Source: Ovis canadensis
Taxonomy: Eukaryota > Chordata > Mammalia > Artiodactyla > Bovidae
DNA: 64,000 bases
Assembly (NCBI RefSeq): GCF_042477335.2
Contig: NC_091263.1
Span: forward strand, 74,884,501-74,948,500
Reading direction: 5' to 3'
Shown: piece after piece, positions 12,660 to 24,071 of the stretch
How the letters are laid out: every line of letters starts with the position of its first letter
How positions within the stretch are numbered: position 1 is the stretch's first letter
Made by a program: the position numbers and the translations under genes
Notes under the pieces: model-generated
Database searches by the model: none
Told to the model about the DNA's origin: nothing
What the model saw: the letters and a program-made list of their open reading frames with translations, nothing else

Positions 12660-13298
12660 TCGCGGCGCCTCCCGCCGGACCGGGAGCACGAGGCGCGGCG
12701 TCCGAGTTCAGACGCGGCGCGGCGGGATGGCTGAACGAGGGGGCCAGGCCGAGGGGGCCAGGACACCAAGGAGGCCGCACCGGGCGGGCGGAGCCGCCTC
12801 AGGTTCGCAGTGAAAAGGCAGCGAACGGGCCTGTGACTGAGCGTCCTCGGTGCTGAGGAAGACGACGACGTCGCGATGCGGGAGAGAAGCTGGGCCTGGG
12901 GGGCGCTCCTCTCAGGGGAGGAGGCCGTGGAGGAGGAAATTCGTGCGAGGCCCCAGAGGCGGGAGAAGGAGGCCGAGGGTCCAGCTCGGAGAGCGTGAGG
13001 GAGCAGAGCGGACCGGAGGAGAGCGGCCAGGGCCGTGCCAGCAGGAGGACGGGAAACGGTCCTCAGCGTCCGGGAGACACGCGACGTGCCGGGGCGTCGT
13101 GTTCACGCCTGTCTAGCTGGGTCACAGGACGCGGTGAGCGGAGATGTGCTGACATTGATCTGCCAAAGTGCGCCCCAAGCGGACTTTGGGATCTGGAACT
13201 GGGGCACCCCCTGCGGTGTCCCAACGAAGAAAGAACAGGAAAAAAAAAAAAAAGGAGGATCTCGGAACGCAGGAACGGGAAAAGTCCTTCTTCCCCCC

Positions 13299-13622
13299 TG
13301 TTGTAGCCATTAAGGAATTTCAGGTCCTCCTGAGCAGTATAACCTGTGTCCCCTTCTACCCCGGTAAGGAGAACGTATTTGCCTGACTCTTCCTTCACCC
13401 AGCATAGATGCCTCATCCAGTCAGCAAATGACTGGCAAGACCCCTATCCCACTCCTTGCACTCCGGGTATAAAAATGGACCAAGGACCCCCATTCAACTG
13501 TTGGCTCACCCTTGAGCCAACCCATTGTTTTAACAGTGTCTCCCACTCTAATAAAGTTTATTTCTCTCTCATTCTGTCTTGTGTCGGGAAGTTCTTTTCC
13601 AGCCCGCAATCGGACCACAACA
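13299..13622 (+). mobile_element. Solo LTR of an endogenous retrovirus
   Basis: A 324 bp unit starts TGTTGT and ends ACAACA, a perfect 6 bp inverted end. It contains a TATA-like box (TATAAAAA, 13468-13475) and a polyadenylation signal AATAAA at 13550-13555, in the usual U3-R-U5 order for the plus strand. Runs of C flank both ends (six before, five after), consistent with a 4-5 bp target-site duplication. No gag, pol or env sequence is next to it, so it is a solo LTR left by recombination. The layout suggests a gamma-type (ERV1) origin. It lies about 0.8 kb upstream of the CHCHD6 start, pointing away from it. Confidence 0.8.
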
Positions 13623-14650
13623 CCCCCAATCCTGACTGCTCCATGAAATAGTAAGGGTCATTTGGAGCCTCTTGAAACCTGGAAGGGCAGGGGTGAGGAG
13701 GAGAGGGTGGAAGAGAGAGTGAGCCGCTCTGAGTTCCAGTGGGTGGCGGGCAGGGGGGAGCCTAAGAGGATTTTTATTCTCCAGAATAACAGGGACATCT
13801 GCCAGTTTCCTTCAGATTACTTTGATTAGCAAATCTCCCCGCATCCCTTCCATCCTCCATCTCTCTCCTATAAACAGAGCCTGAGTAGGGGATTCTGGTG
13901 CAAGTTGTTTATTGGCAGACTACCTCAGGAGAAAGCCGAGATGCCATCAAATCTGTGACGCTCTCTGCAACCCCACAGTGGAGGACATCTTTGCAGTAGC
14001 CGTGGACATGGTTGACAAGGACCGTCCCCGAAGCACAGCCTGGTCAGCGTCCAGAGCACCACCTGCCCTTCACCACCATCTGAATGTCCGGGCAGCCTCC
14101 CCACTGCCCCGCCCTGGTAGACTCCTGTGGTTGGGGGAACCTCCTCTATCCAGCCTCCTCTTTCCACGGGGAGAAACAGGCATTAGCGTGACACTCAGGT
14201 AGGAGTTCCCGTGGAGACTCTCTCCCCTCGTCTCTGAGGTCGGCCTGCCCGCTCAGAGCGCGCGCTTCCCGCTCGCGCTTCCCACGTGGAGGACTCGGCT
14301 GAGAGTCTGGGTCGGTGGAGGATGGAGGCGCTTCCCATCTGCCTGCCTGGCAGGGTGGACGTCTGGAGGTGTCAGGCCTGGGCTAGCGGCATGACACCTG
14401 CCGTGCCCACCTCCTTCGGCCCAGATGGAGGGAGCGGCCGCAGAAGGCCACTGTCCCTCTTAGCAACAGAAGAATTCCCAGAAGCCAGTCTCTCCTGGAG
14501 TGGCACTGGTCACCCCAGCCAGGACCAGGCTCTGGCAGAGGGGCAGGGTGGCCTGGGCGGCTTTGACCAGCCAATCACTCCCAGCGTCTGACAGAACCAG
14601 CCGCCAAAATCAGGAGGCCTCTCCAACGCTGCAGGTCCCCTGCAGGCTCT
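13623..14650. other. Intergenic DNA, no gene seen
   Basis: Mixed sequence with moderate GC. Short open frames on both strands show no recognisable domains or splice pairs. Confidence 0.4.
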
Positions 14651-14699
14651 CCCCACATCCAGGAAGTGTCGCTGGGGAGCAAGCCTCCAGGCGGGACCT

Positions 14700-15310
14700 G
14701 CCTCCCATTCCCCGCCCCGCCCCCGCCCCCCCCCCCCCCCCCCCCCCCGGCCAGGTTCCTTTTCGCTGCAACTTTGGCCTCAGGAAAGGATGCTTCGGGG
14801 GAAGAACCGGCCAGAGAGGCACCCGGGAACCGAGAGCCTGCGGCCCAGGGCGGCCCCAGGACCGGCAGCCCCTGTCGCGGGTCTCCCGCGGCCAGCTTGC
14901 AGCACGTGGCCGCGGGGGCCGGGGGACAGCCAGCTCAGTGGGAAGAGAGGGCCTTGGTTCAGCGAAGGCGAGTGTGCCACTGGCTGCGGCGGGGTCGTCG
15001 CGAAGCGGTCCCTCCTTAGACGCCCCCGCGCACACGGGCGCGCGTGCGGGTACACACTGGAGGCACCGACGAGCACGCGCAGTTGCACATGTGCGCGTGC
15101 CCCAACCGCCCCAGCTGTAACCTGAGCTCGGCTTCGCGTCTCTCCAGCACAGACTCTGGTCCCGCTCCGGGCAGAGGCTCCACGTCGGGCGGGCGCAGCC
15201 AGGCCCAAGCTCGCGAAGCAGCCGGGCACCGCCACGGCCTTGGGGGCCGCCCAACCTGACCTGCCTGGGCGGCTCCCCCGGAATGTCGCGCCCCCCCAAC
15301 CCCCGCCTCT
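14700..15310. promoter_or_regulatory. CpG-rich island without a known gene
   Basis: GC-rich and CpG-rich sequence with open frames on both strands, none of which resembles a protein family I know. A C-rich run with an almost pure C tract lies at about 14715-14748. It may be a promoter of an unannotated transcript or simply a GC-rich intergenic island. Edges are judged by eye. Confidence 0.5.
14715..14748 (+). repeat. Poly-C tract
   Basis: Almost uninterrupted C for about 30 bases (G-rich on the other strand), prone to length change and to quadruplex or i-motif folding. Confidence 0.9.
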
Positions 15311-15639
15311 CACCTCACAATGCTGTTTTCTTCCCTCCTGACAAGATCACTCTCTGGATCGCTGTTGCCTGTTATTTGTTTATGGTTGATCTCCAGGCAA
15401 TACCGCCCACACAGCTCCCAAGACAGAGGCTTCAAAGCCACCGGACTGTGTCGGCTTCATTCATTCCGGAGTTCCTAGCACCTGGCACAGGCCCTGGGAC
15501 GGACCCGGTGTTCAGGAACCGGCCCTGGCTGGCTGAGTACTGACCCACTGACCGACTGACTGACTAGGCTCCCCTGCTGGTGAGCCAGCCGCTCCAGGTT
15601 CAGAGAGGCAAGAATCTGAGTAACTGAGAGCAGAGACTT

Positions 15640-15840
15640 TCATTTCGGTCCCAGCTGTGCTGCCCAAGTGGTGGCGTCACCAAGTCCCTTCGCTGCCCTC
15701 TGCCTCAGTGTCCCCATGTGTGGAACAGCCATAAGCGCGGTAGGCACCTGTGGCGGCGATGCGGGATTGGCTGAGCTGGTCCACGGCGGCGCAGGGGCCC
15801 AGAGCAACAGCTGGCAAAAGGAAGCATTCAGTCACGCTAG
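15640..15840 (+). repeat. MIR SINE, diverged
   Basis: Shows the order typical of MIR: a CCAAGTCCCTTC block, a CCTCAGTGTCCCCATGTGTGGAA block and a later region like the GCATTCAGTCA end. Old and diverged. Confidence 0.5.
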
Positions 15841-16680
15841 TCACCGCTACACCATCCATAACCAAAGAGACCTCCCAAGCCGGGGCTCAGATAGGGGACA
15901 TGGCTATGAGACCGCAGAGACGGGATCTGAACCGTGGTCCAAACATCTCAGAGGATGAAGCCCTTTCTAAGGCTCCACCGGCCGCAGCGCCTTCCTTGGA
16001 GTGTGGTCTGCCTGGCCCTTGGGCGTGAGGCTTGGGAGCTAGGATGAAGGCCCAGCAAAGGGTGAGGGCCTGGGAGAGGGGAGGAGGGGCTGTGGCCCCA
16101 ACTCCCAGACCTGATGGGAGACCATCCTGGCTGCCCCACTTCTACCGCCTGCAGCCGCACCCCCCCCCCCATCAGGGGACTCTTAACAGAGTTCTATGAC
16201 TTCATCCGAATATATGCATAAACTAAGGAAGCAACATTGCACCCCAAGAGCTGCAAGTCCGCACGATTCCTCCTGGAGCTGCCTGCCTGCACAGTGGTTC
16301 TCCAGCTTTCCGCACCTATTAGCAGGGGAAGGAGGCGCCCACCTGGGAGTGTCAGGTGGGGTCTGAGTAGCCGAAGGGGCCTCCATCAGAGCTGCCTGTG
16401 CCTTCTCTGCGTTCAAGGTCCCACACTGAGCTGGGGCCACACCAGAAAGGGACTGGGGACCGTCCCCTTTCCTCCCATCATCTCTAGCATCCCTCTCAGC
16501 CAAACTGAACCAAAATACCTTCCAAGTGGAAGCTTTGTGTTTGCTGCAAGATAGGTTGCCTAGGTTTTCACCAGTGTGAGAGAGAAGAAAATTTTCTTTT
16601 AATTTTAGTTGCAATTCCCTGACTATTACTATATCTAAAGTTAAGCATCTTTTTATTTACACGCTGGTCACTGATATTCT
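15841..16680. other. Intergenic DNA, no gene seen
   Basis: No recognisable gene or young repeat. A short C run lies near 16160-16169. Confidence 0.4.
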
Positions 16681-16682
16681 TC

Positions 16683-16905
16683 TGGGCTTCTCAGGTGGCG
16701 ATAGTGGTGAAGAACCTGCCTGCCAAGGCAGGAGACCTAAGAGACATAGGTTTGATCCCTGGGCTGGAAACGTCCCCTGGAGGAAGGCACTGCAACCCAC
16801 TCCAGTATTCTTGGCGGGAGAATCCCATGGACAGAGGAGCCTGGCGGGCGATAGTCCATGGGGTTGCAAAGAGTCAGACATGGCTGAAATGACTTAGCAT
16901 GCATT
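16683..16905 (+). mobile_element. Bov-tA SINE
   Basis: A tRNA-derived head (GGGCTTCTCAGGTGGCGATA...) is followed by the Bov-A unit with its CCAGTATTCTTG, CATGGACAGAGGAGCCTGG and GTCAGACATGGCTGAAATGA blocks. This is the standard ruminant layout. Confidence 0.92.
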
Positions 16906-16999
16906 ATGCCGGATAGACTGTTTCCATATAGATCTCCACCAATTATATAGATTTTTATATAGCTCTTATTCTTTATTGACGATTTCATTGTTTTGCCAC

Positions 17000-17825
17000 T
17001 GAATTTAAAAAGCCAGCTTCATGGTAAACTATTTTCCACATGCACACAGTACATTCCCTTCCCTTCTGAGGGAAAGAAACCATCATGTTATATATCATTA
17101 CCAGTCTTCCTGAGATTTCAGCTGGGGTTCTGTTGGATTTACAGATTAATTTATGGGAGACCTGATGTAGCTAACTCTTCCCGAAGGCCGTTGAGTAAAC
17201 TTTGGTAGGTTTCTTTATTTAGTATTTAGACATTTTTATGAGGTTTCTCTCTAGATATTTTATGGAATTTGTTTCTCTTACGAATGAGTTCATTTTTCAT
17301 TTCATTTTCTAATTGGTTTTTGCTAGTATGTAATTAAGCTATTGATTTTTCTATGCTGATCTTATATCTGGTTGCACTGCTAAACTCTTAGTGTTTTGCC
17401 AATTGATTCTCTTGAGATTTTTCTAGGTAGATGATCATATGGTCTGCAGATAATCTCAATTTTGTTCTTTTTTGCCAGTATTAATGACATTTTCCCTCAT
17501 ACTGGCTAGAATCTCCAATAAAAAGGTTGAATAGGGCAATGGCAGTGACTCTTATTTCATTACCAAGTGGTGACAATTACTGTAGAGTTTCAATGCCTCT
17601 CATCATATTAAGAAAGAACCTAATTTGCTAGAAACTTTGTTTTTTTATCATAAAGGTTCATATGTTGAGCATTTTCAGTAGTGTTTTTGTTCTCTATGAA
17701 AATAATTGTGTGGTTTCTCTCGTGCTCTAGAAAAGCAGTGATTTAAACTGGTAGATTGTTTCTAAAGTGGACACCTACTTGCATTCCTGGGATGGCTCTT
17801 AATATACTGCCAAGATGAATTTGCT
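17000..17825 (-). mobile_element. L1 LINE fragment, antisense
   Basis: T-rich sequence matching the reverse complement of L1 ORF2 reverse-transcriptase regions, for example the block near 17270-17480. No intact frame. Confidence 0.75.
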
Positions 17826-17979
17826 AAAGTGTTTTTTTTTTTTGCCATGCCTCAAGGCATCTGGGGTCTTAGTTCGCGGATCAGAGATCAAACCCAGACC
17901 CCCAGCATTGGAATCACAGAGTCTTACCCACTGGACCACTAGGGAAGTCCCGAATTTGATAACTAAAAAAAAAAAAAAA
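17826..17979 (-). mobile_element. CHR-type tRNA SINE
   Basis: In reverse: a T-run, the block GGGGTCTTAGTTCGCGGATC, the A/B-box part CAGAGATCAAACCCA, then CCACTGGACCACTAGGGAAGTCCC. This is the cetartiodactyl CHR family. An A-run follows at 17963-17979. Confidence 0.85.
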
Positions 17980-18261
17980 AAACACCTCAATTAAAATTAA
18001 ACTATGACATTATAAAAATGTTCTATGCATCATAATTTAAAATTAAGAACACGTAACACATTCTGTTAATAAAAGCATAATATCTACATATTTGATATTT
18101 TTAATGAAGAGAGAGAAATAGAGAAAAAACAGGTTAAAAACAAAAGTGGGAAAACTACGCTTTCACAGAAACATCTAGACACAAAGAAAGAAAAAATGTG
18201 AAACTAATATATTCAGAAGAGATACAGTCGGAAAAGTAAAAAAATGAATAGATATATACAC

Positions 18262-18472
18262 AGTTATAGTGGTAAGGAATCCACCTGCCAGTGCAGGAGA
18301 TGTAAGAGACTCAGGTCCAATCCCTGGGTTGGGGAGATCCCCTGGAGGAGGACAGGACCACCCACTCCAGTATTCTTGCCTGGAGAACCCGGTGGACAGA
18401 GCAGCCTGGCAGGCTACAGTCCACGGGGTTGCAAAGAGTCGGACACAACTAAAGCGACTCAGCACGCACACA
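18262..18472 (+). mobile_element. Bov-tA SINE
   Basis: TAGTGGTAAGGAATCCACCTG head and Bov-A body with CCAGTATTCTTGCCTGGAGA and the GTCGGACACAACTAAAGCGA end. The first bases of the tRNA head are missing. Confidence 0.9.
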
Positions 18473-18719
18473 TCCACAATTACTGGGGAGGAAAGAGGGA
18501 GACGCAGGCAGGGCCGGGAAAACACTGAGGCGCAGGAGAGACAGAGCGATGGTCAGGCAGAGAGTGGCCGTGCAGGCAGCACCCCGTCGTCTGCACAGCC
18601 CTCGGGTCTCTGCTGCAGATGGCACGGTCTTCGGGTGTCCTGCGTTTGTGTTTAGGGAGGAGTTGGCATACAGCTCTATTCTCCTGGGCTCGTTCGTCTC
18701 TTCATCTGTCGAAACAATT

Positions 18720-19760
18720 TCATGGATCAGATGCATTGCTCTTGTTTGTATCTCAGTCATTTCTACTTTAGTTTTAATTACATCATTCTACTTTTTTGAA
18801 ATTTTTAATGGTTTTTAAGTAGTTTCTTGATTTGAAAGTTCATTTTCAATCTTTTCTAACAAATGCATGTAAGGCCCACCTATTCCTTTGTGTACTGCTG
18901 TTGCAGAAAAAGATTCTGTGATGTGGTACGTCTGTGACCATTTAGACATAAATAGTTCACACATTATATATTTTAATTTTTGCTTTAATCAAGAGGTATT
19001 AAGGTGTTTTGTTAATTTCTATTTCTATTGCATTTCAACCAGCCTAAATAATAGCAGCTTTTGCAGCTGAATAAGATTTCCCTTATGTCATTGCACAGGT
19101 CAGTTTTTCAGAATATTCCATTTGTGGTTAAAAGAATATCTCTGTCAGTCGAGTAGAAGGGTGGTTGGATTAAGCTCATTACTTATTTTACTCAAATCCT
19201 CTGTTACTTACTTTTTCCTATGAGAGTTTTGCCAAAACTGCACACTAAGACTTTGAGGACCTGGTGTTTTTCTGTTTGCAGTTCTGCTGTGTTCTGGCTC
19301 TGTATGTTTACAAGCGGTGCTTTAAATGCAGTAGAATGGTCATTGGTTACCCTGTCTTCAGCGTGACGTCCCCCTTTCTTTTTATATTAAACGCTCTGAC
19401 CTTGAATTCTCTGTCATCTGAATGTAAAACTACCCTCTTTTTTGTCTTATTAGCACTTCTTTCCTTCACGTTCATTTTTGCTGGATTATTTCTTTTAGAT
19501 ATTTGCTTCACAGGGTTTGTACTTTTATCCAACCAAGGTTTTTTCTTTCAATTAATTAAGGGAGCCCATTCACACCTAATGTGATGACTGATACTGTTAG
19601 AATTGTTTGTTCCTTTTCCGGGGGGTTGCTTTTGTGTGTGTTATACTTTTTGATTTTTCTCCCCTTTCTTACATTTTGTTATACCAACTGAATTTTCTTA
19701 ATCTTCTCACCCTTTAAAAGTGTTTACTTAAAGTTACATTTAGAAACCACTATCTGTAGT
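18720..19760 (-). mobile_element. L1 LINE fragment, antisense
   Basis: AT-rich sequence resembling the reverse complement of L1 ORF2 over most of its length, with no open frame of note. Edges are uncertain. Confidence 0.6.
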
Positions 19761-19834
19761 TAAATCACCCAAACGAGTCAGACAACTCAGGTGTCCGCTC
19801 GGAGTTCTCTAGAATTTGTGTTCCATGATTGTGC

Positions 19835-20350
19835 TATTTTTTCATTAAAGTGTAACACACATACTTTACACGCCCACATCTTAGGTGCACAACCTGGTGG
19901 ATTTCTCAGGGTGAACACAGCCCTGCCACCAGGACGCAGAGCAACACAGAACACCACCAGGTCTCATCAAGCTTCCGTGACGCCGCCATCACGCCCACCA
20001 CAGGTGGGCAGGACCCGCCGTCACCACGGTGCCCGAAGCCTCTCAGCCTACACGTCTGAGTCCGCGTCTGTCCCCTCGTGTGCGGCCTGTTCTGCTCAGC
20101 GTCGGCCCCTGCGACTGCTGCGCACGGAAGCACGGGGCGCTGCTGCCGTCCGCCTGCCGTGCAGACGCTCCTCCTGCAGCTGCGTCACGAGCGTCCGCGT
20201 CGTCCCAGGCAGTGGGTGCCGCAGACCGCACGCACAGCCCAGCACCCGCCGTTCGGAAGAGGCATCCACGCACTCCTTCTGGATGCTCGCCCGGGACACG
20301 GCACGACTGTTCAGAGTGAGGGCTCTGTCAGTGTTCCAGGTGGTGGAACA
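19835..20350 (-). mobile_element. Old L1M-type 3' fragment
   Basis: Follows the pattern of old L1 3' regions: GTGTAACACACATAC, then TTAGGTGCACAACCTG, then CGCCGCCATCACGCCCACCA. It has picked up many CpGs and is broken. The same family is seen at 26535-27000 and 35755-36045. Confidence 0.5.
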
Positions 20351-20365
20351 TCGTCATTTAAAATC

Positions 20366-20512
20366 CTGCTGCGGCCGCTGCTGCCGATCAGTCGCGTCAG
20401 TCGCTTCCGACTCTGCGCGAACCCACAGCCGGCAGCCCACCAGGCTCCCCCGTCCCTGGATTCTCCAGGCAAGAGTGCTGGAGTGGGGTGCCATTGCCTT
20501 CTCCGGTCATTT
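20366..20512 (-). mobile_element. Bov-A SINE unit
   Basis: Reverse Bov-A: CTGCTGCGGCCGCTGCTG, then GTCGCTTCCGACTCTGCG, the CACCAGGCTCCCCCGTCCC block and CTGGAGTGGGGTGCCATTG. Confidence 0.88.
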
Positions 20513-20555
20513 AAAATACCTTACTTTAAACAACCAACGCTCATTGACTCTGGTT

Positions 20556-20706
20556 TTTAAGTATTTATTTTACTTACTTCCTTGGCTGCACCAGGTCTGG
20601 GGTCTCACTGCAGCATGTGGGGCCTAGCTCCTGATCAGGGATCAAACCCAGGACCCCTGCATTAGGAGCGTAGAGTCTTAGCCATTGGACCACCAGGGAA
20701 GTCCCA
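20556..20706 (-). mobile_element. CHR-type tRNA SINE
   Basis: Reverse copy with TTGGCTGCACCAGGTCTGG, GATCAGGGATCAAACCCAGG and CCATTGGACCACCAGGGAAG blocks. Confidence 0.85.
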
Positions 20707-20963
20707 ACACTCATTTATGCGTTTAAAAAAAAAAAAACAACTCTACCTGTGTCACCCGGCCACTGTTGTACCCCATTGCTTCTCTTCTGTAGAGCTCGTT
20801 GCCCAGCAGTTGTGTGTTTTTAGAGGGTGTCTAACAGGCCTTAACTATTTGGCTTCTTGCGTGCCTGGAAATGTCTCTATTTTGCCATCACAACGAATGA
20901 TAGCATTGTAATAGTTAGACTTCACATAAAGTTACGGATTCCAACTGATTTTCACTGAGAACT

Positions 20964-21176
20964 TTGAAAGTGAAAGTCAAGTCTCTTAGTCCTGACTGAC
21001 TCTTTGGGACCCCATGGACCATAGCCTACCAGGCTCCTCAATCCATGGGACTTTCGAGGCAAGAGTACTGGAGTGGGCTGCCATTTCCTTCTCCAGGGGG
21101 ATCTTCCCAACCCAGGGATTGAACCCAGGTCTCCCACATTGTAGGCAAACACTTTTACCATCTGAGCCACCAGGTA
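20964..21176 (-). mobile_element. Bov-tA SINE
   Basis: Reverse Bov-A body (ACCAGGCTCCTCAATCCATG, GAGTGGGCTGCCATTTCCTT) and tRNA head (CCCAGGGATTGAACCCAGGT, TCTGAGCCACCAGG). Confidence 0.9.
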
Positions 21177-21406
21177 AGAGAACTTTGAAGATACTGTTTA
21201 TTGCCGCTTTGATCTCTTGAGGGGCACTCAGTCTCAGCTTTCTTGCATTTCTTCAGTTTGGGGGGAATGTCCTCCGTCATTTCTTGGAACATCTCTCTTT
21301 CCAGACCTCCTGAGTAACGGCTTTTACAATATTTTTGATGTATCCTTCGTGTCCCTTGACTTTTCTTTCAGGCTTTCTATTTCTTTGTCCTTTCATGCTA
21401 ATTGCT

Positions 21407-21542
21407 TGCTTAGTTTTCCTCCGATGTGAATATCCCCTTTTTGACCGTTGGCTTTCCCTAACTTACCGATCAAGTGCTTAGTTTTCCTCCGATGTGAATG
21501 CTCCCTTTTTGGCCTTTGGTTTCCCCTAACTCACCGATCAAG
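21407..21542 (+). repeat. 68-bp tandem duplication
   Basis: Two copies of a 68 bp unit, at 21407-21474 and 21475-21542. Each starts TGCTTAGTTTTCCTCCGATG and ends CACCGATCAAG or a close variant. They differ at a handful of bases. Confidence 0.9.
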
Positions 21543-21567
21543 TGTTCGACCTTCTTTGCTTTTCTTT

Positions 21568-21598
21568 CTTGTTGTTGTTGTTGTTGTTGTTGTTGTTT
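21568..21598 (+). repeat. (TTG)n microsatellite
   Basis: About nine TTG units in a row. Confidence 0.92.
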
Positions 21599-22047
21599 TA
21601 ACAAAGTCTATGCACTTGGGCATCTGTCTGAAGCCATTCAAAATCCCTGTCCTGCTTTCTCTATGAAATTTCCTCCCTCGCTCTTTTGTTGTGTTACTCT
21701 TTAGAGAACATTCTGGAGAGGCTTTCTGGTTACTCACATTCAGAGTCTTGAATCGTCTCACGGGTGTGCGAGTAGGTCTGAGCCACTAGTGGCGCTGGTG
21801 CTGGAAGGGACAGTGATCAGATGGTCAGCTGTCTGGTGGGAATGGGGTCCACCCGCAAGCTGCAGACCGTTGCCTTCCACCTCCTTTTCTTCCCCCTCCC
21901 CCCTCCCAGGCACCCCTTCCCACTGCCCCCTGGTTTGCAGGCTGGCTAGGTGACTCCACAAAGGAATTGGTTGGTGGGAAATGCCACTCTTTGGACTCCT
22001 GAGTCCTCCTCTTTCTGGATTTCATGAGACTCAGGCTCTGTGTCTTT

Positions 22048-22262
22048 TGTTTCTCTGAGGCTCAGTCGTGTCCAGCTCTTTACAAGCCTTTGGACTGCAG
22101 CCCACCAGGCTCCTCTCTCCACGGGATTTTTCAGGCAAGAATGTGAGAGTGCGTTGCCATTTCCTCCTCCAGGGGATCTTCCAAACCCAGAGATCCAACC
22201 CGCGTGTCCTGTGTCTCCTGCATTGCAGCTGGACTCTACCTGCTGAGCCCCTGGGGCGGCGC
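22048..22262 (-). mobile_element. Bov-tA SINE
   Basis: Reverse Bov-A body (CCCACCAGGCTCCTCTCTCC) and tRNA head (CCCAGAGATCCAACCCGCG). Moderately diverged. Confidence 0.87.
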
Positions 22263-22650
22263 TTTGCTTCTCTGAGACTGGGATAAATCCAGCATAGTGC
22301 CAGACTCATGGGCTTTGTGAATGGAGAAAACCCCGCTCCAAGCCCAGTCTTGATGTCTCTCCAACTTAGAATTGCACTCTCGTGTGTGTTATAAACATCT
22401 TGTCTGCCAGACCTCAGAAATTCACGCACACTCTCTGGCTGGTTGAGTTCCCGCCCTGAATCTGTGTCCTTCATCACAGCTTGACGAAAGAATGGTGCTC
22501 TGAGGCCTGGTTTATAGGCTTTCTATTCCACAGGTTTGCTGCCCGTTACTACCATCTGTCAGAACCACAAAGCAGCAGTATGCACGCATTACTGTTGGCT
22601 GATTTTATTTAGGCACTAATTCTTGTCCCTACCTATCCATTTGTCACATC

Positions 22651-22868
22651 TGGGGGCTTCCCCGACGGCTCATCAGTAACGAGTCTGCCTGCAACGCAGG
22701 AGCCACAGGAGACGCAGGTTCCATCCCCAGAAAGGGAAGAGCCGCTGGGGGAGGAAACGGCAAGTTGCTCCACTATTCTTGCCTGAAAAAAGTCCCATGG
22801 ACAGAGGAGCCTGATGGGATACAGTCCAAAGGATCGCAGGAGAGCCGGACACGACTGAGAACAAGCGC
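22651..22868 (+). mobile_element. Bov-tA SINE
   Basis: Forward copy: GGGGGCTTCCCCGACGGCTC head, then CCACTATTCTTGCCTG and GCCGGACACGACTGAGAACA in the Bov-A part. Confidence 0.88.
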
Positions 22869-22869
22869 C

Positions 22870-24070
22870 TACCTACCCAATGGCTGTCACTGTTTAAAAA
22901 AAGGAGAAAGAAAGGCAAGAAGCACACCCACCCCTCCTCTCAGAAAATTCTCACTCATCACAGTTTAAAGACAAGAAGCACAAATAACTCTGCAAGATAA
23001 GAAAATACAGAAATAAAACCACCAGGATTCTAATAATCAACAATTGCTGGTCATTCAGTCTAGATCTTGGAACTTGCAGAAAGCAGCCACGTCACCAATA
23101 ACCCTTACTCTGCATCTTCAGCCCGCAGATGAGACACCTCTACGGCTGAGGAACAAAATGAATTCTTTTCGTGAGGTCATTCGTGCAAGAGAATAGGAAC
23201 CGAATCAGGGGCCGACGTGCTGACTCTAGTTTCATGAGGCCACAGTGACCAGTCCCTGAGAGGACAAGAGGAAGAGCAGTGAGTGGCAGTGCCCCACCCC
23301 CCAAAACACAGCCAGCTCAGTCGGCTCCCTCCTGCCCGCGCCCCGGAGCCAGCCCTGCAAGGGCAGCTGGTGGCCGCACTCTGGTATTTCACAGCAGGAA
23401 AGCAGCTAAGGAAGTGGTCTCAGAGCCACTGTCAGCAATTCACTCTTGTCCTCTGGACACCGTCTACAGCCACCAAGCAGCCCTCCAGCTCCCTTGAGCT
23501 AAAGGACACACGTGTGTCCAAGGAGACAGCCATGGCCTGAGATAGGCGCGGGAGAGACAAGGTGAACACCGCAGCCCCAGGCCCTCACCCTGCACCCTTG
23601 CCCCCGTGAGCCTTCTGTTCTCTGGTTCCACTCCTGCCTTCCATGAGAGTCAGCCACAGGGCCAGCACCCGCTCAGTGCTGACCCCAAGGCCTGCTTCCA
23701 GAGTTCCGGGGACTTCCGGTCTGGGGAAGGGGCATGCCGACATTAATCGGGACATCACACAAGTGTAGCATTACAAACTATGGTCTATGCAAGGGCCCTG
23801 AGAACCTGTCAGAGTTTGGGCTGATGGCAGACCGTGGTCCAAAGCTGTTTAGAAGGGGTGCGGGTCCTGGGCCCAGCTCCCAGAGGGCGTGGTACCTCCT
23901 GCCCAGGCCTCTGGGGAGAGGGGCCATGTCATGCGGGTGCCCTGCAGCCACGGGCTGCGGAGTGCTCCACGCTGCCCTGGCAGGCATCCTTCTCCGGCCT
24001 TTTCGCCCCTCAGCTCACTGTCTCTTCCTCTCCTCAGCCCGACCCCCTACCAACTTCTTGTTGCGTCTCC
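22870..24070. other. Intergenic DNA, no gene seen
   Basis: About 1.2 kb without a recognisable repeat or gene. Open frames are short and have no family match. Confidence 0.4.
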
Positions 24071-24071
24071 C

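Larger units (their letters stand above)
11900..13130. promoter_or_regulatory. CpG island over CHCHD6 exon 1
   Basis: Dense CpG dinucleotides and very high GC from about 11.9 to 13.1 kb, in contrast to both flanks. It covers the first exon of CHCHD6, its upstream promoter and the start of intron 1. CpG density this high in a mammal points to a promoter kept unmethylated in the germ line. Edges are judged by eye. Confidence 0.85.
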
